A stretch of 49,161 bases of DNA. It comes from Lentisphaeria bacterium. GTDB taxonomy: Bacteria > Verrucomicrobiota > Lentisphaeria > Oligosphaerales > Oligosphaeraceae. Location of the stretch: NCBI GenBank assembly GCA_016288215.1, contig JAEEYQ010000057.1, positions 1 to 49,161 of the forward strand. Direction: 5' to 3'. A model generated the notes under the pieces. That model was not told where the DNA came from. It did not search any database and saw only the letters and a list, made by a program, of their open reading frames with translations. The translations under genes were made by a program, and so were the position numbers. Below, piece by piece: positions 9,376 to 17,870 of the stretch (position 1 is the stretch's first letter; the number at the start of each line of letters is the position of its first letter).

Positions 9376-9391
9376 CTACTAGAAAAATAGT
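9376..9391. promoter_or_regulatory. Candidate operator 1 (ACTA-N6-TAGT palindrome)
   Basis: CTACTAGAAAAATAGT matches the second site at 9450-9465 in 14 of 16 positions, and both carry ACTA-N6-TAGT dyad symmetry. It lies just downstream of the predicted transcription start of the DUF3034-cysK-metY cluster. The binding protein is unknown; a sulfur- or cysteine-responsive Rrf2- or LysR-type regulator is a guess. Confidence 0.5.
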
Positions 9392-9413
9392 CTTTCTTTC
9401 GAAAACGCTATCT

Positions 9414-9441
9414 AATATAATGGCCATTTTCACCATTGCAA
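9414..9441 (-). promoter_or_regulatory. Predicted sigma-70 promoter of the DUF3034-cysK-metY cluster
   Basis: On the minus strand TTGCAA (9441-9436) and TATATT (9419-9414) are separated by 16 bases. Transcription would start near 9407, about 70 bases before the DUF3034 start codon. Both candidate operators bracket this promoter. Confidence 0.5.
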
Positions 9442-9449
9442 ATCATATT

Positions 9450-9465
9450 CTACTAAAAAAGTAGT
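9450..9465. promoter_or_regulatory. Candidate operator 2 (ACTA-N6-TAGT palindrome)
   Basis: CTACTAAAAAAGTAGT lies 74 bases from operator 1, upstream of the -35 hexamer. Bracketing of the core promoter by two similar palindromes is the usual arrangement for repression by looping or for a dual-site regulator. Confidence 0.5.
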
Positions 9466-9747
9466 TTTTTGTGAAAATTTTTCATGGAGACCCCAAAACC
9501 GCCTTCCAACGGTCCATCCGGCCCCCCTCTCCGCGATGGCCTGCGTCAGGAGGAGGTTCTTTGGCGGAAGCCCCTTCAAGGAGGACGTTCTGGCCATGCG
9601 CCACCATCGTTCATCTTCTCCGCAATCGGCTCGAGCAGCCAGATGTGGCCGCCAAGGCCCTTCTTTCATCATTGTCCATCTATAAAATTCGGATGATGTG
9701 ATATAGTATATAGTTGTATAGGCGGAAGTTTCTTCAAGGAGACGAAA
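9466..9747. other. Intergenic stretch upstream of the TIM-barrel glycosidase, no gene recognised
   Basis: This stretch contains a GC-rich patch (about 9480-9680) with open frames on both strands, none of which I recognise or can give a start site. GGCGGAAG-N4-TTCAAGGAG occurs twice, at about 9563 and 9721; the second copy holds the ribosome-binding site of the gene at 9748. The patch may therefore be a decayed duplicate of a gene start. A TATA-rich segment at 9697-9720 could be the promoter of the downstream gene. Confidence 0.35.
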
Positions 9748-11664
9748 ATGATTTTTGAAACGGGGACCTTGAATATCGGTTTCAACTATTGGGAATCGAA
9801 ACATGCCGTTGACATGTGGCGGTGTTGGGATCCGAAAACCATTGAGCAGGATTTTGCCGCGATGGAAACTTATGGCACTCAATGGGTTCGCTGCTTCCCA
9901 TGGTGGCCGGACTTCCAGCCAATCCGTTTTTTGCGATGCCCCTCGAAGCAAATTGTGGAAACCCGTTTCGCGGACGGAAACAAACTCCCCGACACCGAAG
10001 CCGGACGGGCCGGACTCGACGAAGTGATGCTTACGCGGTTCGAAACGTTCTGCAAAATCGCTGAAAAGCACCATATCAAACTGATTGTCTGCCTACTGAC
10101 TGGTCAAATGACGTTCGGACTGTTTGTTCCTCCCGCCTTGGACGGCTTGGATCTCTACACCGACCCGAGGGCGTTGAAGTGGGAAGGGCTTTTCATTCAG
10201 GCGTTTGTCCGCAGGATGAAAAAGCAGCCTGCAATCGGGGCATGGGAATCCGGCAACGAGACATCCTGCCTGGGGCCGCTTGCCTTTTCCGAAACGGCGG
10301 CCTTCTGGATGAATTACATCAACACCTTCATCCGGCAGGCGGATCCGGAGCGACCGGTCATTGGCATCAATGATCCGACAATCAGCAACGTGACCGTCAA
10401 CTGGCATATTCAGGACATTGCGGAGGCCTCCGATGCGCTCACCGTCCATCCGTATCCCATGTTTGACCGCGCAAATCTCGATGAATACAACGAACTGCGC
10501 AATGTTCTGGATGCCGTGGTCCGCAATCAGATCATGGAGGACATCAGCGGCAAAGAGTCTTTCATTGAGGAAACCGGAGTCCGCCGCGCGACAACGGTCG
10601 ATGCAGACAGCCTTGCGGCGGCCGTGCGAAATATCCTCTGGAACGCCTGGGCAGGCAACTCCCACGCGTTCCTGTGGTGGTGCGCGTTCGATCAGAGCCA
10701 TCTGGATATTGCTCCATATGACTGGCCACAGCCCACGCTTGAGCTGGGGCTGTTCCGCGCTGACCGAACTCCCCATCCCGCGGCGGAAGCCATGCGCGAC
10801 TTCGGCGCGTTTTTGAAAAAACTGCCGTTTAGGGAACTTCCGGTTCAGCAATCCGACGCCATCTGCATCTCCTCCGATCCGGAAATCGCCAAGACGGCCG
10901 GAATTCTCGCCCTGATGAACGGCGCGAAATTGAAATTTCAGGCCCCGAGTCAGAAATTGCAGGATGCTCCGATCTATCTGCTCCCTTCAATCAAAGGACG
11001 CGGCGACCTTTCCACCGGAGCTTGGCGCGAACTCATGGAAAAGGTCCATGAGGGCGCCACCCTTTACCTATCGCTATGGGACTGCTTCCTGTCCGATCTG
11101 CCGGAACTCTGTGGCGCGGAGATTGTCTCCGAAAGCAAGGTCAGCGATGAGGCGAACTGCCGTTTTTCTGAATTCATTTTGAAGCTGCCGCGACCGTCTT
11201 TCCGTCGAATGAAGAGCATCGGGGCAGACATTCTGGCATCAGATCAGCATGGGAATCCTGTGTTTTTCCAGCATCGTTACGGCAAAGGGATGGTCTACAC
11301 GTTTGCATTGGAGATGGAAGAGATCATCAGCAGCCGCGCCGGAATGTACCGTTCAAACGGCTGGATGGTTTATCAGATGCTGTTTGCGAAAAAACGGCGG
11401 CTTTGCACCACAACGGTTCCGCATCTGCTTGCAACCGATCATTATTTTGCGGCGGATCATGCCGTCACGGTTCTGCGCAATTGTTCGGCGGCCCCCGCAG
11501 AGTCAATCTGCACCATTGCTTCCGGTTGGAAAGTCACGGCAGTTTATTCAGACTGCTCTGAGTTTGAATTTAAAAAGGACCACGTGTATCTGCCCGGCAA
11601 CGGCGGAGCGGTCATCGAGCTGAAGAATCAGAAGCATAAAAAGACAAAGGGATGTCAGAAATAG
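9748..11664 (+). CDS. TIM-barrel glycoside hydrolase (GH5/GH-A clan-like) with C-terminal accessory domain
   Basis: The 638-residue protein starts with a clan GH-A type (beta/alpha)8 barrel. The pattern W-E-S-G-N-E puts the acid/base at Glu171, preceded by Asn170 as in GH5/GH2 enzymes. H-P-Y-P at 234-237 is the usual segment near strand 6, and F-I-E-E-T-G holds the candidate nucleophile at Glu274 or Glu275. Residues 340-640 look like a beta-galactosidase-type class-I-GATase-like plus beta-sandwich region. No signal peptide is present, so the enzyme probably cleaves imported oligosaccharides. The substrate is unknown; endo-mannanase-like and beta-galactosidase-like activities are both possible. 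AAGGAG precedes the start. The last codons overlap the next gene. Confidence 0.65.
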   Translation: MIFETGTLNIGFNYWESKHAVDMWRCWDPKTIEQDFAAMETYGTQWVRCFPWWPDFQPIRFLRCPSKQIVETRFADGNKLPDTEAGRAGLDEVMLTRFETFCKIAEKHHIKLIVCLLTGQMTFGLFVPPALDGLDLYTDPRALKWEGLFIQAFVRRMKKQPAIGAWESGNETSCLGPLAFSETAAFWMNYINTFIRQADPERPVIGINDPTISNVTVNWHIQDIAEASDALTVHPYPMFDRANLDEYNELRNVLDAVVRNQIMEDISGKESFIEETGVRRATTVDADSLAAAVRNILWNAWAGNSHAFLWWCAFDQSHLDIAPYDWPQPTLELGLFRADRTPHPAAEAMRDFGAFLKKLPFRELPVQQSDAICISSDPEIAKTAGILALMNGAKLKFQAPSQKLQDAPIYLLPSIKGRGDLSTGAWRELMEKVHEGATLYLSLWDCFLSDLPELCGAEIVSESKVSDEANCRFSEFILKLPRPSFRRMKSIGADILASDQHGNPVFFQHRYGKGMVYTFALEMEEIISSRAGMYRSNGWMVYQMLFAKKRRLCTTTVPHLLATDHYFAADHAVTVLRNCSAAPAESICTIASGWKVTAVYSDCSEFEFKKDHVYLPGNGGAVIELKNQKHKKTKGCQK

Positions 11665-12542
11665 ACATGAATAATATTGCAACAAATTGCAATCAAAATA
11701 TCGTGACCGACAAGGCCGAGGTGATGGGAGCGGTGGGCCGACTGGCCGTCCTTACCCAGATTCCGGAGACGCGGCTGAACTCGCGGGGGCCGGTGGCCAT
11801 CCTCTGCCATGGATTCACCTCCCATAAGGAGGAGCCGCTGATGTCGGCGGTGGCGGAGGCCCTTTGCGCGGCAGGCTTCCCCGTGATCCGCTTCGACTTC
11901 AACGGCCATGGCGAGAGCGACGGCGACTTTTCAGCGATGACGGTGTCCAGCGAGCTGGAGGACCTGCGGCGAATCTGGCAATGGACGTCAGTTCAGCCGT
12001 GGTGCGGCGAACTATGGCTGGCGGGGCATTCTCAAGGGGGTGTCGTGGCCGCCATGGCCTGCGGGCTGGCGGCTGAATGGAATCCGACCGGTGACTTGCC
12101 GTCCATCTGCGGCGCGGCGCTGTTGGCACCCGCGGGCATTCTCAAGGACGATGCGCTGCGAGGGCAGATTTTCGACGGCATCTTCGACCCTGCCAATCCG
12201 CCGGACATCATTCCCCTGTTCAAGGGACGGAAACGCCTTGGCGGTTGCTATGTCATTGATGCCCAGACACTTCCCATCTACGAAACGGCGGCGAAGGCGG
12301 CCGTGAGCGGTGTCCGCGCCATTTGCATCATCCATGGTCAGGCGGACACCTGCGTGCCCTATGCCTACGGCGAGCGCTTTGCCTCGACCATGTACTCCCG
12401 CGAGCCGTCCTGCAAGGTGGAGTTCCATCTGATTTACGGGGCGGACCACACCTTCACAGGCATGACGGAAGATGTGGCGCAGTCGGTGACCTTCTTCGTG
12501 AGGCGGATGACGGAGAGGGACGGAACCAAAGGCGCAGTGTGA
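11652..12542 (+). CDS. Alpha/beta hydrolase (cinnamoyl/acyl esterase-like)
   Basis: The 296-residue protein has the full catalytic triad of the alpha/beta hydrolase fold: Ser127 in G-H-S-Q-G-G, Asp232 in H-G-Q-A-D-T-C-V-P and His266 in G-A-D-H-T-F. The oxyanion segment is C-H-G-F-T-S-H-K-E near residue 52, which with the R-F-D-F-N-G-H-G-E-S-D strand resembles intestinal cinnamoyl/feruloyl esterases. The ATG at 11652 lies inside the end of the preceding glycosidase gene; the ATG at 11667, three bases after that gene's stop, is an equally good start. Tight coupling with the glycosidase suggests removal of ester decorations from the same glycan. Confidence 0.75.
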   Translation: MSEIDMNNIATNCNQNIVTDKAEVMGAVGRLAVLTQIPETRLNSRGPVAILCHGFTSHKEEPLMSAVAEALCAAGFPVIRFDFNGHGESDGDFSAMTVSSELEDLRRIWQWTSVQPWCGELWLAGHSQGGVVAAMACGLAAEWNPTGDLPSICGAALLAPAGILKDDALRGQIFDGIFDPANPPDIIPLFKGRKRLGGCYVIDAQTLPIYETAAKAAVSGVRAICIIHGQADTCVPYAYGERFASTMYSREPSCKVEFHLIYGADHTFTGMTEDVAQSVTFFVRRMTERDGTKGAV

Positions 12543-12641
12543 AGAGGGGACAGGTTTTCCCACATAACCAAAGAGCCGGGAGCCAGAGAACATTTTTGGG
12601 GTATGGTACGGCTTAGGCAGCAGAGAAAGGCAGAAGAGAAA

Positions 12642-13616
12642 ATGGAGCTGAAAAAGACAAAACGGCGTTTTCGCATACCGCGCATCGTGAAATTCGGGCT
12701 TTACGGCATAATTTTCCTATTGACCACCAGTTGCATCACCACCGCCATCATCATCCACAGAAAACTGCAGAATGGAGGCTATCTGGAGGAATGGAAAGAA
12801 GGGGATGGCACGGTGCTCAATGGCATCGTCTACAATTCGGACAAGGATCTGAAATATGACTTGTATCTTCCCATTGAGCCGACGGAACAGCCGACGGGAG
12901 CCATGCTGTTCATCCACGGCGGCTCATGGAACATGGGAAGTCGACAGGACATGGTGTACCTGTGCAGGCGCTACGTGAAATGCGGCTACGTGACCGCCAC
13001 GCTAGACTACTCCCTTGTCAAGGAGAAGAGCAACGTGACCTTTTTCACCATGTTGGACGAAATTGGAGAATGCCTTGCCCATCTTGCCCAAACGGCTGCG
13101 GCGCAAGGCCATCCCGTCAAGTCTGTGGCCCTCTCCGGCATGTCGGCAGGCGGTCATCTCGCCATGCTCTATGCCTATTCCCGCGCCTCAAGCTCCCCCA
13201 TTCCCATCGCCTTTGTGTTCCAGACCGTCGGCCCGTCCTTCTTCATGCCGGAGGCATGGCCAAACCAGCCGGACTTGGCCTTCTCGCTGACCATGGCGGG
13301 AACCGGAGAAATCATGACCAAAGGCATGTATGAAAGCGACATCGGGCAAGGATGGGTCAAATCCATCTCTCCGGCCATGCTCGTGAATCGGAACACGGTG
13401 CCAACCCTCTTCGCCTACGGAGGAAAGGATTCTCTGGTCAACTCCATTCACGGCGAAAAGCTGAAGGAGGCCTTTGAGGCAAACGGAGTCCCCTACAAAT
13501 ACATTCTCTTTCCGAATTCAGGCCATGCGCTTTGGGATGATCCGGACTGCACCACTGAATTTCAAAAGGCAATTCTGCAGTACGCCGAACAGTATTTCGG
13601 ACCGCAGACGCCATAG
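12642..13616 (+). CDS. Membrane-anchored alpha/beta hydrolase of the HSL/BD-FAE esterase type
   Basis: A 324-residue esterase with an N-terminal basic stretch and one membrane segment (about residues 16-37), so the catalytic domain probably lies in the periplasm. The H-G-G-S-W oxyanion motif is at 92-96 and the nucleophile elbow G-M-S-A-G-G holds Ser168. Y-G-G-K-D-S-L-V and F-P-N-S-G-H-A-L supply the Asp and His. This arrangement is that of hormone-sensitive-lipase-like and bifunctional carbohydrate esterases. I preferred the ATG at 12642 over 12603 because the frame then opens with the basic-hydrophobic anchor. Its end is only 7 bases from the stop codon of the convergent glycosyltransferase gene. 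Confidence 0.7.
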   Translation: MELKKTKRRFRIPRIVKFGLYGIIFLLTTSCITTAIIIHRKLQNGGYLEEWKEGDGTVLNGIVYNSDKDLKYDLYLPIEPTEQPTGAMLFIHGGSWNMGSRQDMVYLCRRYVKCGYVTATLDYSLVKEKSNVTFFTMLDEIGECLAHLAQTAAAQGHPVKSVALSGMSAGGHLAMLYAYSRASSSPIPIAFVFQTVGPSFFMPEAWPNQPDLAFSLTMAGTGEIMTKGMYESDIGQGWVKSISPAMLVNRNTVPTLFAYGGKDSLVNSIHGEKLKEAFEANGVPYKYILFPNSGHALWDDPDCTTEFQKAILQYAEQYFGPQTP

Positions 13617-13623
13617 GGCCCCC

Positions 13624-14559
13624 CTACTCCTTTTCTTTAATAAGGTATAAGGGGCGCCGTTTGACCTCCATGTAGACTTTCGACACATAGAGACCCACAA
13701 TGCCCGTCAGCAGGAACTGCAGTCCGCAGAAGAAGGTCATGCAGACCAGAATCGTCGTGTAGCCGGCGACGGGCTCCCCGAAGCACAGCGTTTTGATTAA
13801 CGTCTTGATGCACAACGCCATAGCGGCAAAACAGGCCAACGCGCCGACGAGACAGGCCAGATAGAGGGGAATGACGGAGAAGGAGACGATGCCCTCCATT
13901 CCGTATTTGAACAGGCTCCAGAGGGACCATTTGCTCTTGCCGTGGCTGCGCTCCACATTGTCATAGTCCAGCCATTTCACGCGATAGCCAATCCAGCAGA
14001 AGATGCCTTTGGAGAAGCGGTTGACCTCCTTGACGGACAGAATCGCGTCCACGACCGTTCGGGTCATCATGCGGAAATCCCGCATGCCGTCCTCCATGGG
14101 AAAGCGGGACAGACGGCTCATGAGACGATAGAACAGCCGGGCGGCCAGGCTGCGCAAGGGGCTTTCGCCAGTCCGCGTGCGGCGACGGGCGGCCACGCAG
14201 TCCCATTCACCGCTCTCCAGCAGCTCGAACATGGTCGGAATCAGGGAGGGCGGATCCTGCAGGTCCGCGTCCAACACCACCACGACGTCGCCGCCGCAGG
14301 CCTCCAGTCCCGCGAGCATGGCCGCCTCCTTGCCGAAATTCCGCGACAGACTCAAATAATGGACGCGAGAATCCTGTCCGCGTAGTCGCCTCATGACCTC
14401 CAGGCTGCCGTCGCGGGAGCCATCGTCCACCAGCCACAGTTCAAAGTCCGCCCGTCCCTCCAGCGGCTTCAGGCTGGCGACCACCGTTCGATACAGCTCC
14501 TCCAGCCCTTCCGCCTCGTTGAAGCACGGCACAATCAGTGAAATTCGTTTCAGCGGCAT
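13624..14559 (-). CDS. GT2 polyprenyl-phosphate glycosyltransferase (GtrB/DPM1-like)
   Basis: A 311-residue membrane-linked family 2 glycosyltransferase. I-S-L-I-V-P-C-F-N-E-A opens the GT-A fold, W-L-V-D-D-G-S-R-D-G follows near residue 42, the metal-binding D-A-D is at 97-99 (V-V-V-L-D-A-D-L-Q-D-P-P), and two membrane segments lie at about 228-250 and 270-297. This is the plan of bactoprenol-glucosyltransferase/GtrB proteins, which load a sugar on undecaprenyl phosphate for transfer to surface glycans. No flippase (GtrA) gene is adjacent. The start ATG has AGGAC upstream. The gene follows thiC on the minus strand, about 150 bases away. Confidence 0.85.
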   Translation of the reverse strand: MPLKRISLIVPCFNEAEGLEELYRTVVASLKPLEGRADFELWLVDDGSRDGSLEVMRRLRGQDSRVHYLSLSRNFGKEAAMLAGLEACGGDVVVVLDADLQDPPSLIPTMFELLESGEWDCVAARRRTRTGESPLRSLAARLFYRLMSRLSRFPMEDGMRDFRMMTRTVVDAILSVKEVNRFSKGIFCWIGYRVKWLDYDNVERSHGKSKWSLWSLFKYGMEGIVSFSVIPLYLACLVGALACFAAMALCIKTLIKTLCFGEPVAGYTTILVCMTFFCGLQFLLTGIVGLYVSKVYMEVKRRPLYLIKEKE

Positions 14560-14709
14560 GATTCGTCCTGTTTCAAAGTAGGCGACGCTTCAGAAGAAGT
14601 TCACGGAACACACAGAAAAAGCACAATTTCAGAGGTAATGGATGGGACGGAAAACGGCGTCTCTATTGTCCCATTGGTCGCATTGTCCCACAGCCCCGCG
14701 GGACGTCAT

Positions 14710-16020
14710 TCAGATTTCCTTGCTGACGCGGATGGAGCAGAATTTGGCGCCGCACATGGAGCAGAAGTGCTCGCCGTTGCGGGTGCCCTGGAGGGGCGTG
14801 GGGGAGTTCCGCTCGTTGATGGCCTCCTGACGGAGGGCGCGGGCCTTTTCGGGATCCAACGCCAATTCGAACTGGCGGTCCCAATCAAAGGCGGCGCGAG
14901 CGTCGGAGATGGCGTTGTCCTGCTCCATGGCGCCAGGGATGTGTTTGGCGATGTCCGCCACATGAGCGGCGATCTTGTAGGCGATGACGCCCTGATGGAC
15001 ATCCTCCGCATTGGGCAGGCCGATGTGTTCCTTCGGGGTGACGTAGCAGAGCATGGCGGCGCCCTTCCACGCGCCGACGGCCGCGCCGATGGCACTGGTC
15101 AAGTGGTCATAACCCGGTGCGCAGTCCATGGTTACGGGACCGAGAACATAGAAGGGGGCATCATCACACCACAGTTGCTCCAGTTTCATGTTCATCTCGA
15201 TCTCATCCAGCGGAATGTGGCCGGGGCCCTCGATCATGACCTGCACGTCCGCCTCGCGGCAGCGTTTCGCAAGTTCCCCAAGCTGAGCCAGTTCCGCAAA
15301 TTGAGCCCGATCCGAGGCATCTGCCAGACAGCCAGGCCGCAGGCCATCGCCCAAGGAAATGGTCACATCGTATTGACGGCAGATTTCCAAAATGTCGTCA
15401 AAGTAATCATAGAACGGATTGTCGCGGCCGGTCTGGGCCATATAGCGGGCGATAAGCGCTCCGCCACGGGAGACGATGCGCAGCTTGCGGGCGCGTGCCG
15501 CCGGCAGCATGGCGGGGCGGATGCCGCAGTGCATGGTCATGTAGTCCACGCCCTGCTCCGCCTGATCGCGGATGACGGACAGAACGGCCTCTTTGGAGAA
15601 GTCGATGGCATCATCGCTTCCGCCGCGGCAGGCCAGCTCGTAGATGGGCACCGTGCCCACGGGAATGATGGAATGGCCGATGATGGCGCGGCGGGTCTGG
15701 TCCAGATTGTCCCCTGTGGAGAGGTCCATGACCGTGTCCGCGCCATAGGTGATGGCGGAGTCCAGCTTCATCAGCTCCTGATTGAGGCAGCTGGTGGTGG
15801 GCGACGTGCCGATGTTGGCGTTGATTTTCGTGCGGAGCTCCCGTCCGATGCCCATGGGTTTCAAGCTCGTGTGCAGCTTGTTGGCGGGAACGACGATGCG
15901 CCCCTGCGCCACCCGCTCGCGGATCCATTCGGCCTCCCGCCGTTCGTCGACGGCCACGGCGGCGATTTCATCGGTCACGATGCCGCGTTTCGCGGCTTCC
16001 ATTTGATTCAGCTTTCCCAT
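14710..16020 (-). CDS. thiC: Phosphomethylpyrimidine synthase ThiC
   Basis: ThiC converts aminoimidazole ribotide to hydroxymethylpyrimidine phosphate for thiamine synthesis with a radical-SAM [4Fe-4S] cluster. The 436-residue protein contains N-A-N-I-G-T-S near residue 79, the D-L-S-T-G-D segment, S-L-G-D-G-L-R-P-G and E-G-P-G-H-I-P, and ends with the cluster motif C-S-M-C-G-A-K-F-C. It is the short form without the long N-terminal domain of E. coli ThiC. The start at 16020 leaves an 80-base leader after the TPP riboswitch; in-frame ATG codons at 16050 and 16098 lack a site, and 16098 falls inside the aptamer. Expression should be shut down by thiamine pyrophosphate. Confidence 0.95.
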   Translation of the reverse strand: MGKLNQMEAAKRGIVTDEIAAVAVDERREAEWIRERVAQGRIVVPANKLHTSLKPMGIGRELRTKINANIGTSPTTSCLNQELMKLDSAITYGADTVMDLSTGDNLDQTRRAIIGHSIIPVGTVPIYELACRGGSDDAIDFSKEAVLSVIRDQAEQGVDYMTMHCGIRPAMLPAARARKLRIVSRGGALIARYMAQTGRDNPFYDYFDDILEICRQYDVTISLGDGLRPGCLADASDRAQFAELAQLGELAKRCREADVQVMIEGPGHIPLDEIEMNMKLEQLWCDDAPFYVLGPVTMDCAPGYDHLTSAIGAAVGAWKGAAMLCYVTPKEHIGLPNAEDVHQGVIAYKIAAHVADIAKHIPGAMEQDNAISDARAAFDWDRQFELALDPEKARALRQEAINERNSPTPLQGTRNGEHFCSMCGAKFCSIRVSKEI

Positions 16021-16093
16021 TGTCTCATCCGACTCCAATTCACTACACATATGCTGATGAAATCTCAGTCGCAGGAAGACGGAAGACAGGCGA

Positions 16094-16187
16094 TGCATGA
16101 CTCCCTACGCTGACATTACTCAGATCAGGTCTTCGGGTCTGCTCTCAGCTTCGGAACATGTCCTAAGCACCCCGGTTCATGAATGCA
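16094..16187 (-). ncRNA. TPP riboswitch (THI element) upstream of thiC
   Basis: Read on the minus strand this leader contains, in order, the conserved TPP aptamer blocks: CGGGGTGC, GCTGAGA, ACCTGATCTG, and GTAATGTCAGCGTAGGGA. The closing P1 stem can form from TGCAT and ATGCA at the two ends. It ends about 75 bases before the thiC start. I see no U-tract terminator between aptamer and gene, so control is probably at translation initiation. Confidence 0.95.
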
Positions 16188-16271
16188 ACCATTAATATAT
16201 CCTCTCAAATTCGACAGGCAATGAAGCCCGTCGCCTTTTGCCCCTGCGCCGCCTTATTCTCTCAGTTCTGG

Positions 16272-16334
16272 TTTCACTTTTCACTTTTCACTCTTCACTT
16301 TTCACTCTTCACTCTTCACTTTTCACTTTTCATT
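16272..16334 (+). repeat. Tandem heptamer array, YTTCACT family (9 units)
   Basis: Nine consecutive 7-base units, each TTTCACT or CTTCACT with the last TTTCATT, in perfect register. The same heptamer family recurs at 40220-40447 and in traces at 38765, 17716 and 47670. An open frame through it encodes only a low-complexity S-L-F-T-L-H-F pattern and is not a gene. Confidence 0.9.
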
Positions 16335-16335
16335 G

Positions 16336-16610
16336 GACGGGAGACGAGAGACGTGAGACGTGAGACGGGGGCTCTTTTCACTTTTCATGGGACGGGAGAC
16401 GGGAAGAGTAAAGAGTGAAAAGAGAAAAAGTAACGTTTCATCAGTGATTTACGCGTCTCGCGTCCACTTTTTTCACTCTTCACTTTAGCGAAGTCTCAGA
16501 GGGCTGCGTCCTTCCCCTAATTTCTAATTCCTAATTCTCTTTCTCGCCTCCCGCCTCTCGTCCACTTTCCATTTTCTAATTCCTCATTCCTAATTCTCTT
16601 TCGCGTCTCG
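16336..16610 (+). repeat. Further heptamer arrays (GACGNGA and AATTCCT families) upstream of the TA-like pair
   Basis: 16336-16370 holds five units of GACGNGA (GACGGGA, GACGAGA, GACGTGA twice, GACGGGG). After short stretches with the reverse-complement AGTGAAA type, 16514-16610 carries CTAATTC/CTCATTC units of the AATTCCT family. The whole interval from thiC's leader to the promoter at 16682 (about 500 bases) has no gene. Confidence 0.8.
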
Positions 16611-16681
16611 CTGACACCCTCAGAAAATTATCATCATTGCAAAATAATGAATAAAACTGCATAAAAGTACACTTCATCAAT

Positions 16682-16709
16682 TTGACTTGCCTGTCAGATG
16701 TGCTATCTT
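16682..16709 (+). promoter_or_regulatory. Shared TA promoter, copy A
   Basis: TTGACT (16682-16687) and TATCTT (16704-16709, with extended-10 TGC) are 16 bases apart. The -35 overlaps the palindrome TGACTTGCCTGTCA. The same leader occurs at 39040 and 46732, and homology extends about 60 bases upstream (ATAAAACTGCATAAAA) and down to AACCAGA-AGGAG. Confidence 0.8.
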
Positions 16710-16750
16710 TTCACGGTAACCAGAAAGGAGTGACAAACGAGGAGAAGACA

Positions 16751-17056
16751 ATGAGAGAAAGTGAAATAGCAAAAGAAGCAAGGTTATTGGCTGAAGCCCA
16801 TCGGGATTTTGACCCTAGTACGAAGAAGATTTATTTCTTCGGTTCCGCACCTCATGACATGATTCGCCTTCTTGAAATCAGTTCCGATGTCCCTCCCTGT
16901 GGCTGTTTGTTTCCTGTTTCATTTGAGCCTGCCGAAGGAATGAAATATCCCAGTACCATCATTGTCATTGCACAAGAGGATTTTGACAAACTGATGGAAG
17001 ACAAGATTGAGCTTCCTCCAGACTGGGGCAGCATGAAATCTGCCAGGGAAATTTAG
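16751..17056 (+). CDS. Small protein paired with a HEPN gene, possible antitoxin
   Basis: A 101-residue protein starting at an ATG with GAGGAG six bases upstream. I do not recognise the family. It contains K-I-Y-F-F-G-S-A-P-H-D near residue 26, then a strand-rich middle (S-T-I-I-V-I-A near 67) and ends in a helix; the G-S after the first strand is faintly like the start of minimal nucleotidyltransferases, but the D-x-D that should follow is missing. It is AT-richer than the chromosome around it, is driven by the leader shared with two other TA-like modules, and is followed after 8 bases by the HEPN gene. An antitoxin role is inferred only from this arrangement. Confidence 0.6.
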   Translation: MRESEIAKEARLLAEAHRDFDPSTKKIYFFGSAPHDMIRLLEISSDVPPCGCLFPVSFEPAEGMKYPSTIIVIAQEDFDKLMEDKIELPPDWGSMKSAREI

Positions 17057-17064
17057 GAGATGCA

Positions 17065-17631
17065 ATGAGTTGCTCCTCCTGGTCAGAGTCCTATTTCGCT
17101 CAAGCAAAGCAGGATTTTCAACTTGCACGTTTTGGCGCACGTGAAATAACCAAACATGGCGCGAGTGTCTGCATGCTTCTGCAAATGTTTTTTGAAAAAT
17201 ATGCCTAGGCACTGTACTGTCGCATGAACAATGATCAGTTGCCTCCTCGAAATCATCGGACATCCAAGTACTTTTTTTCTGTCCTTCGCGGATCCTCAAA
17301 ATATAATAGATACAAGAAGAAGAGGCCAAGCCAAATTGTACAAGGTACGAATAACAGGCAATTTATAGATTTTTATGATTTTGTCGACAAATTGGAGGCT
17401 TTACAGCCGTCAAATGCCAACAGCGGCAAAATAGTTGATGATTCACCACAATTGGAATATCCGTGGAAGAATAGTGGTATTCCTTCTGTATATTGTTCTC
17501 CTTGTAATGATTTGGACATTATTCATGAAATTGTTGATCCTCAATCCAGGTTATTTTCAAAAATCTTGCCTATAGCTCAAAACTTGATCAACGACTTCCC
17601 ACATTTTTATTCAACAAAACGATTCCCCTGA
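17065..17631 (+). pseudogene. HEPN-domain protein interrupted by an in-frame amber codon
   Basis: The ATG at 17065 follows TAGGAG by six bases. The frame reads 47 codons with a HEPN-type start (Y-F-A-Q-A-K-Q-D-F-Q-L-A-R, then S-V-C-M-L-L-Q-M-F-F-E-K-Y-A), meets TAG at 17206-17208, and continues open in the same frame to 17631. Straight after the TAG comes A-L-Y-C-R, exactly what should follow E-K-Y-A-K in HEPN proteins, so a lysine codon AAG has probably become TAG. Residual translation could restart at the ATG at 17224. HEPN proteins are usually RNases acting as toxins, so an inactivating mutation would be tolerated easily. Stop-codon suppression is the alternative. Confidence 0.75.
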
Positions 17632-17870
17632 TTAGCACATCTTTCTCTCATGCAGATGGATGTAGCGATGGCATCTCACCATTGGATGCCTCTGGCACTT
17701 GCTCTGCTTCCCTCTTTTCACTTTCCGCTCTTCGAAGGACGGCAAACGGGGGCATGGGACAAGGGACGAGAGACATTGCCTCTTTCCGCTCCCGCCCTAT
17801 ATTATATATATGGTATAGAGAACCGCCCTCTCAAGAAGACAATCCAACCCACAACGACAAACCCACCGCC

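Noticed and set aside
16050..16098. Upstream in-frame ATG starts for thiC
   Set aside because: The ATG at 16098 is within the TPP aptamer's closing stem and that at 16050 has no ribosome site; 16020 fits the family length better.
14638..16113. 491-codon frame antisense to thiC
   Set aside because: The minus strand carries full ThiC motifs and a TPP riboswitch; the plus frame is a GC shadow.
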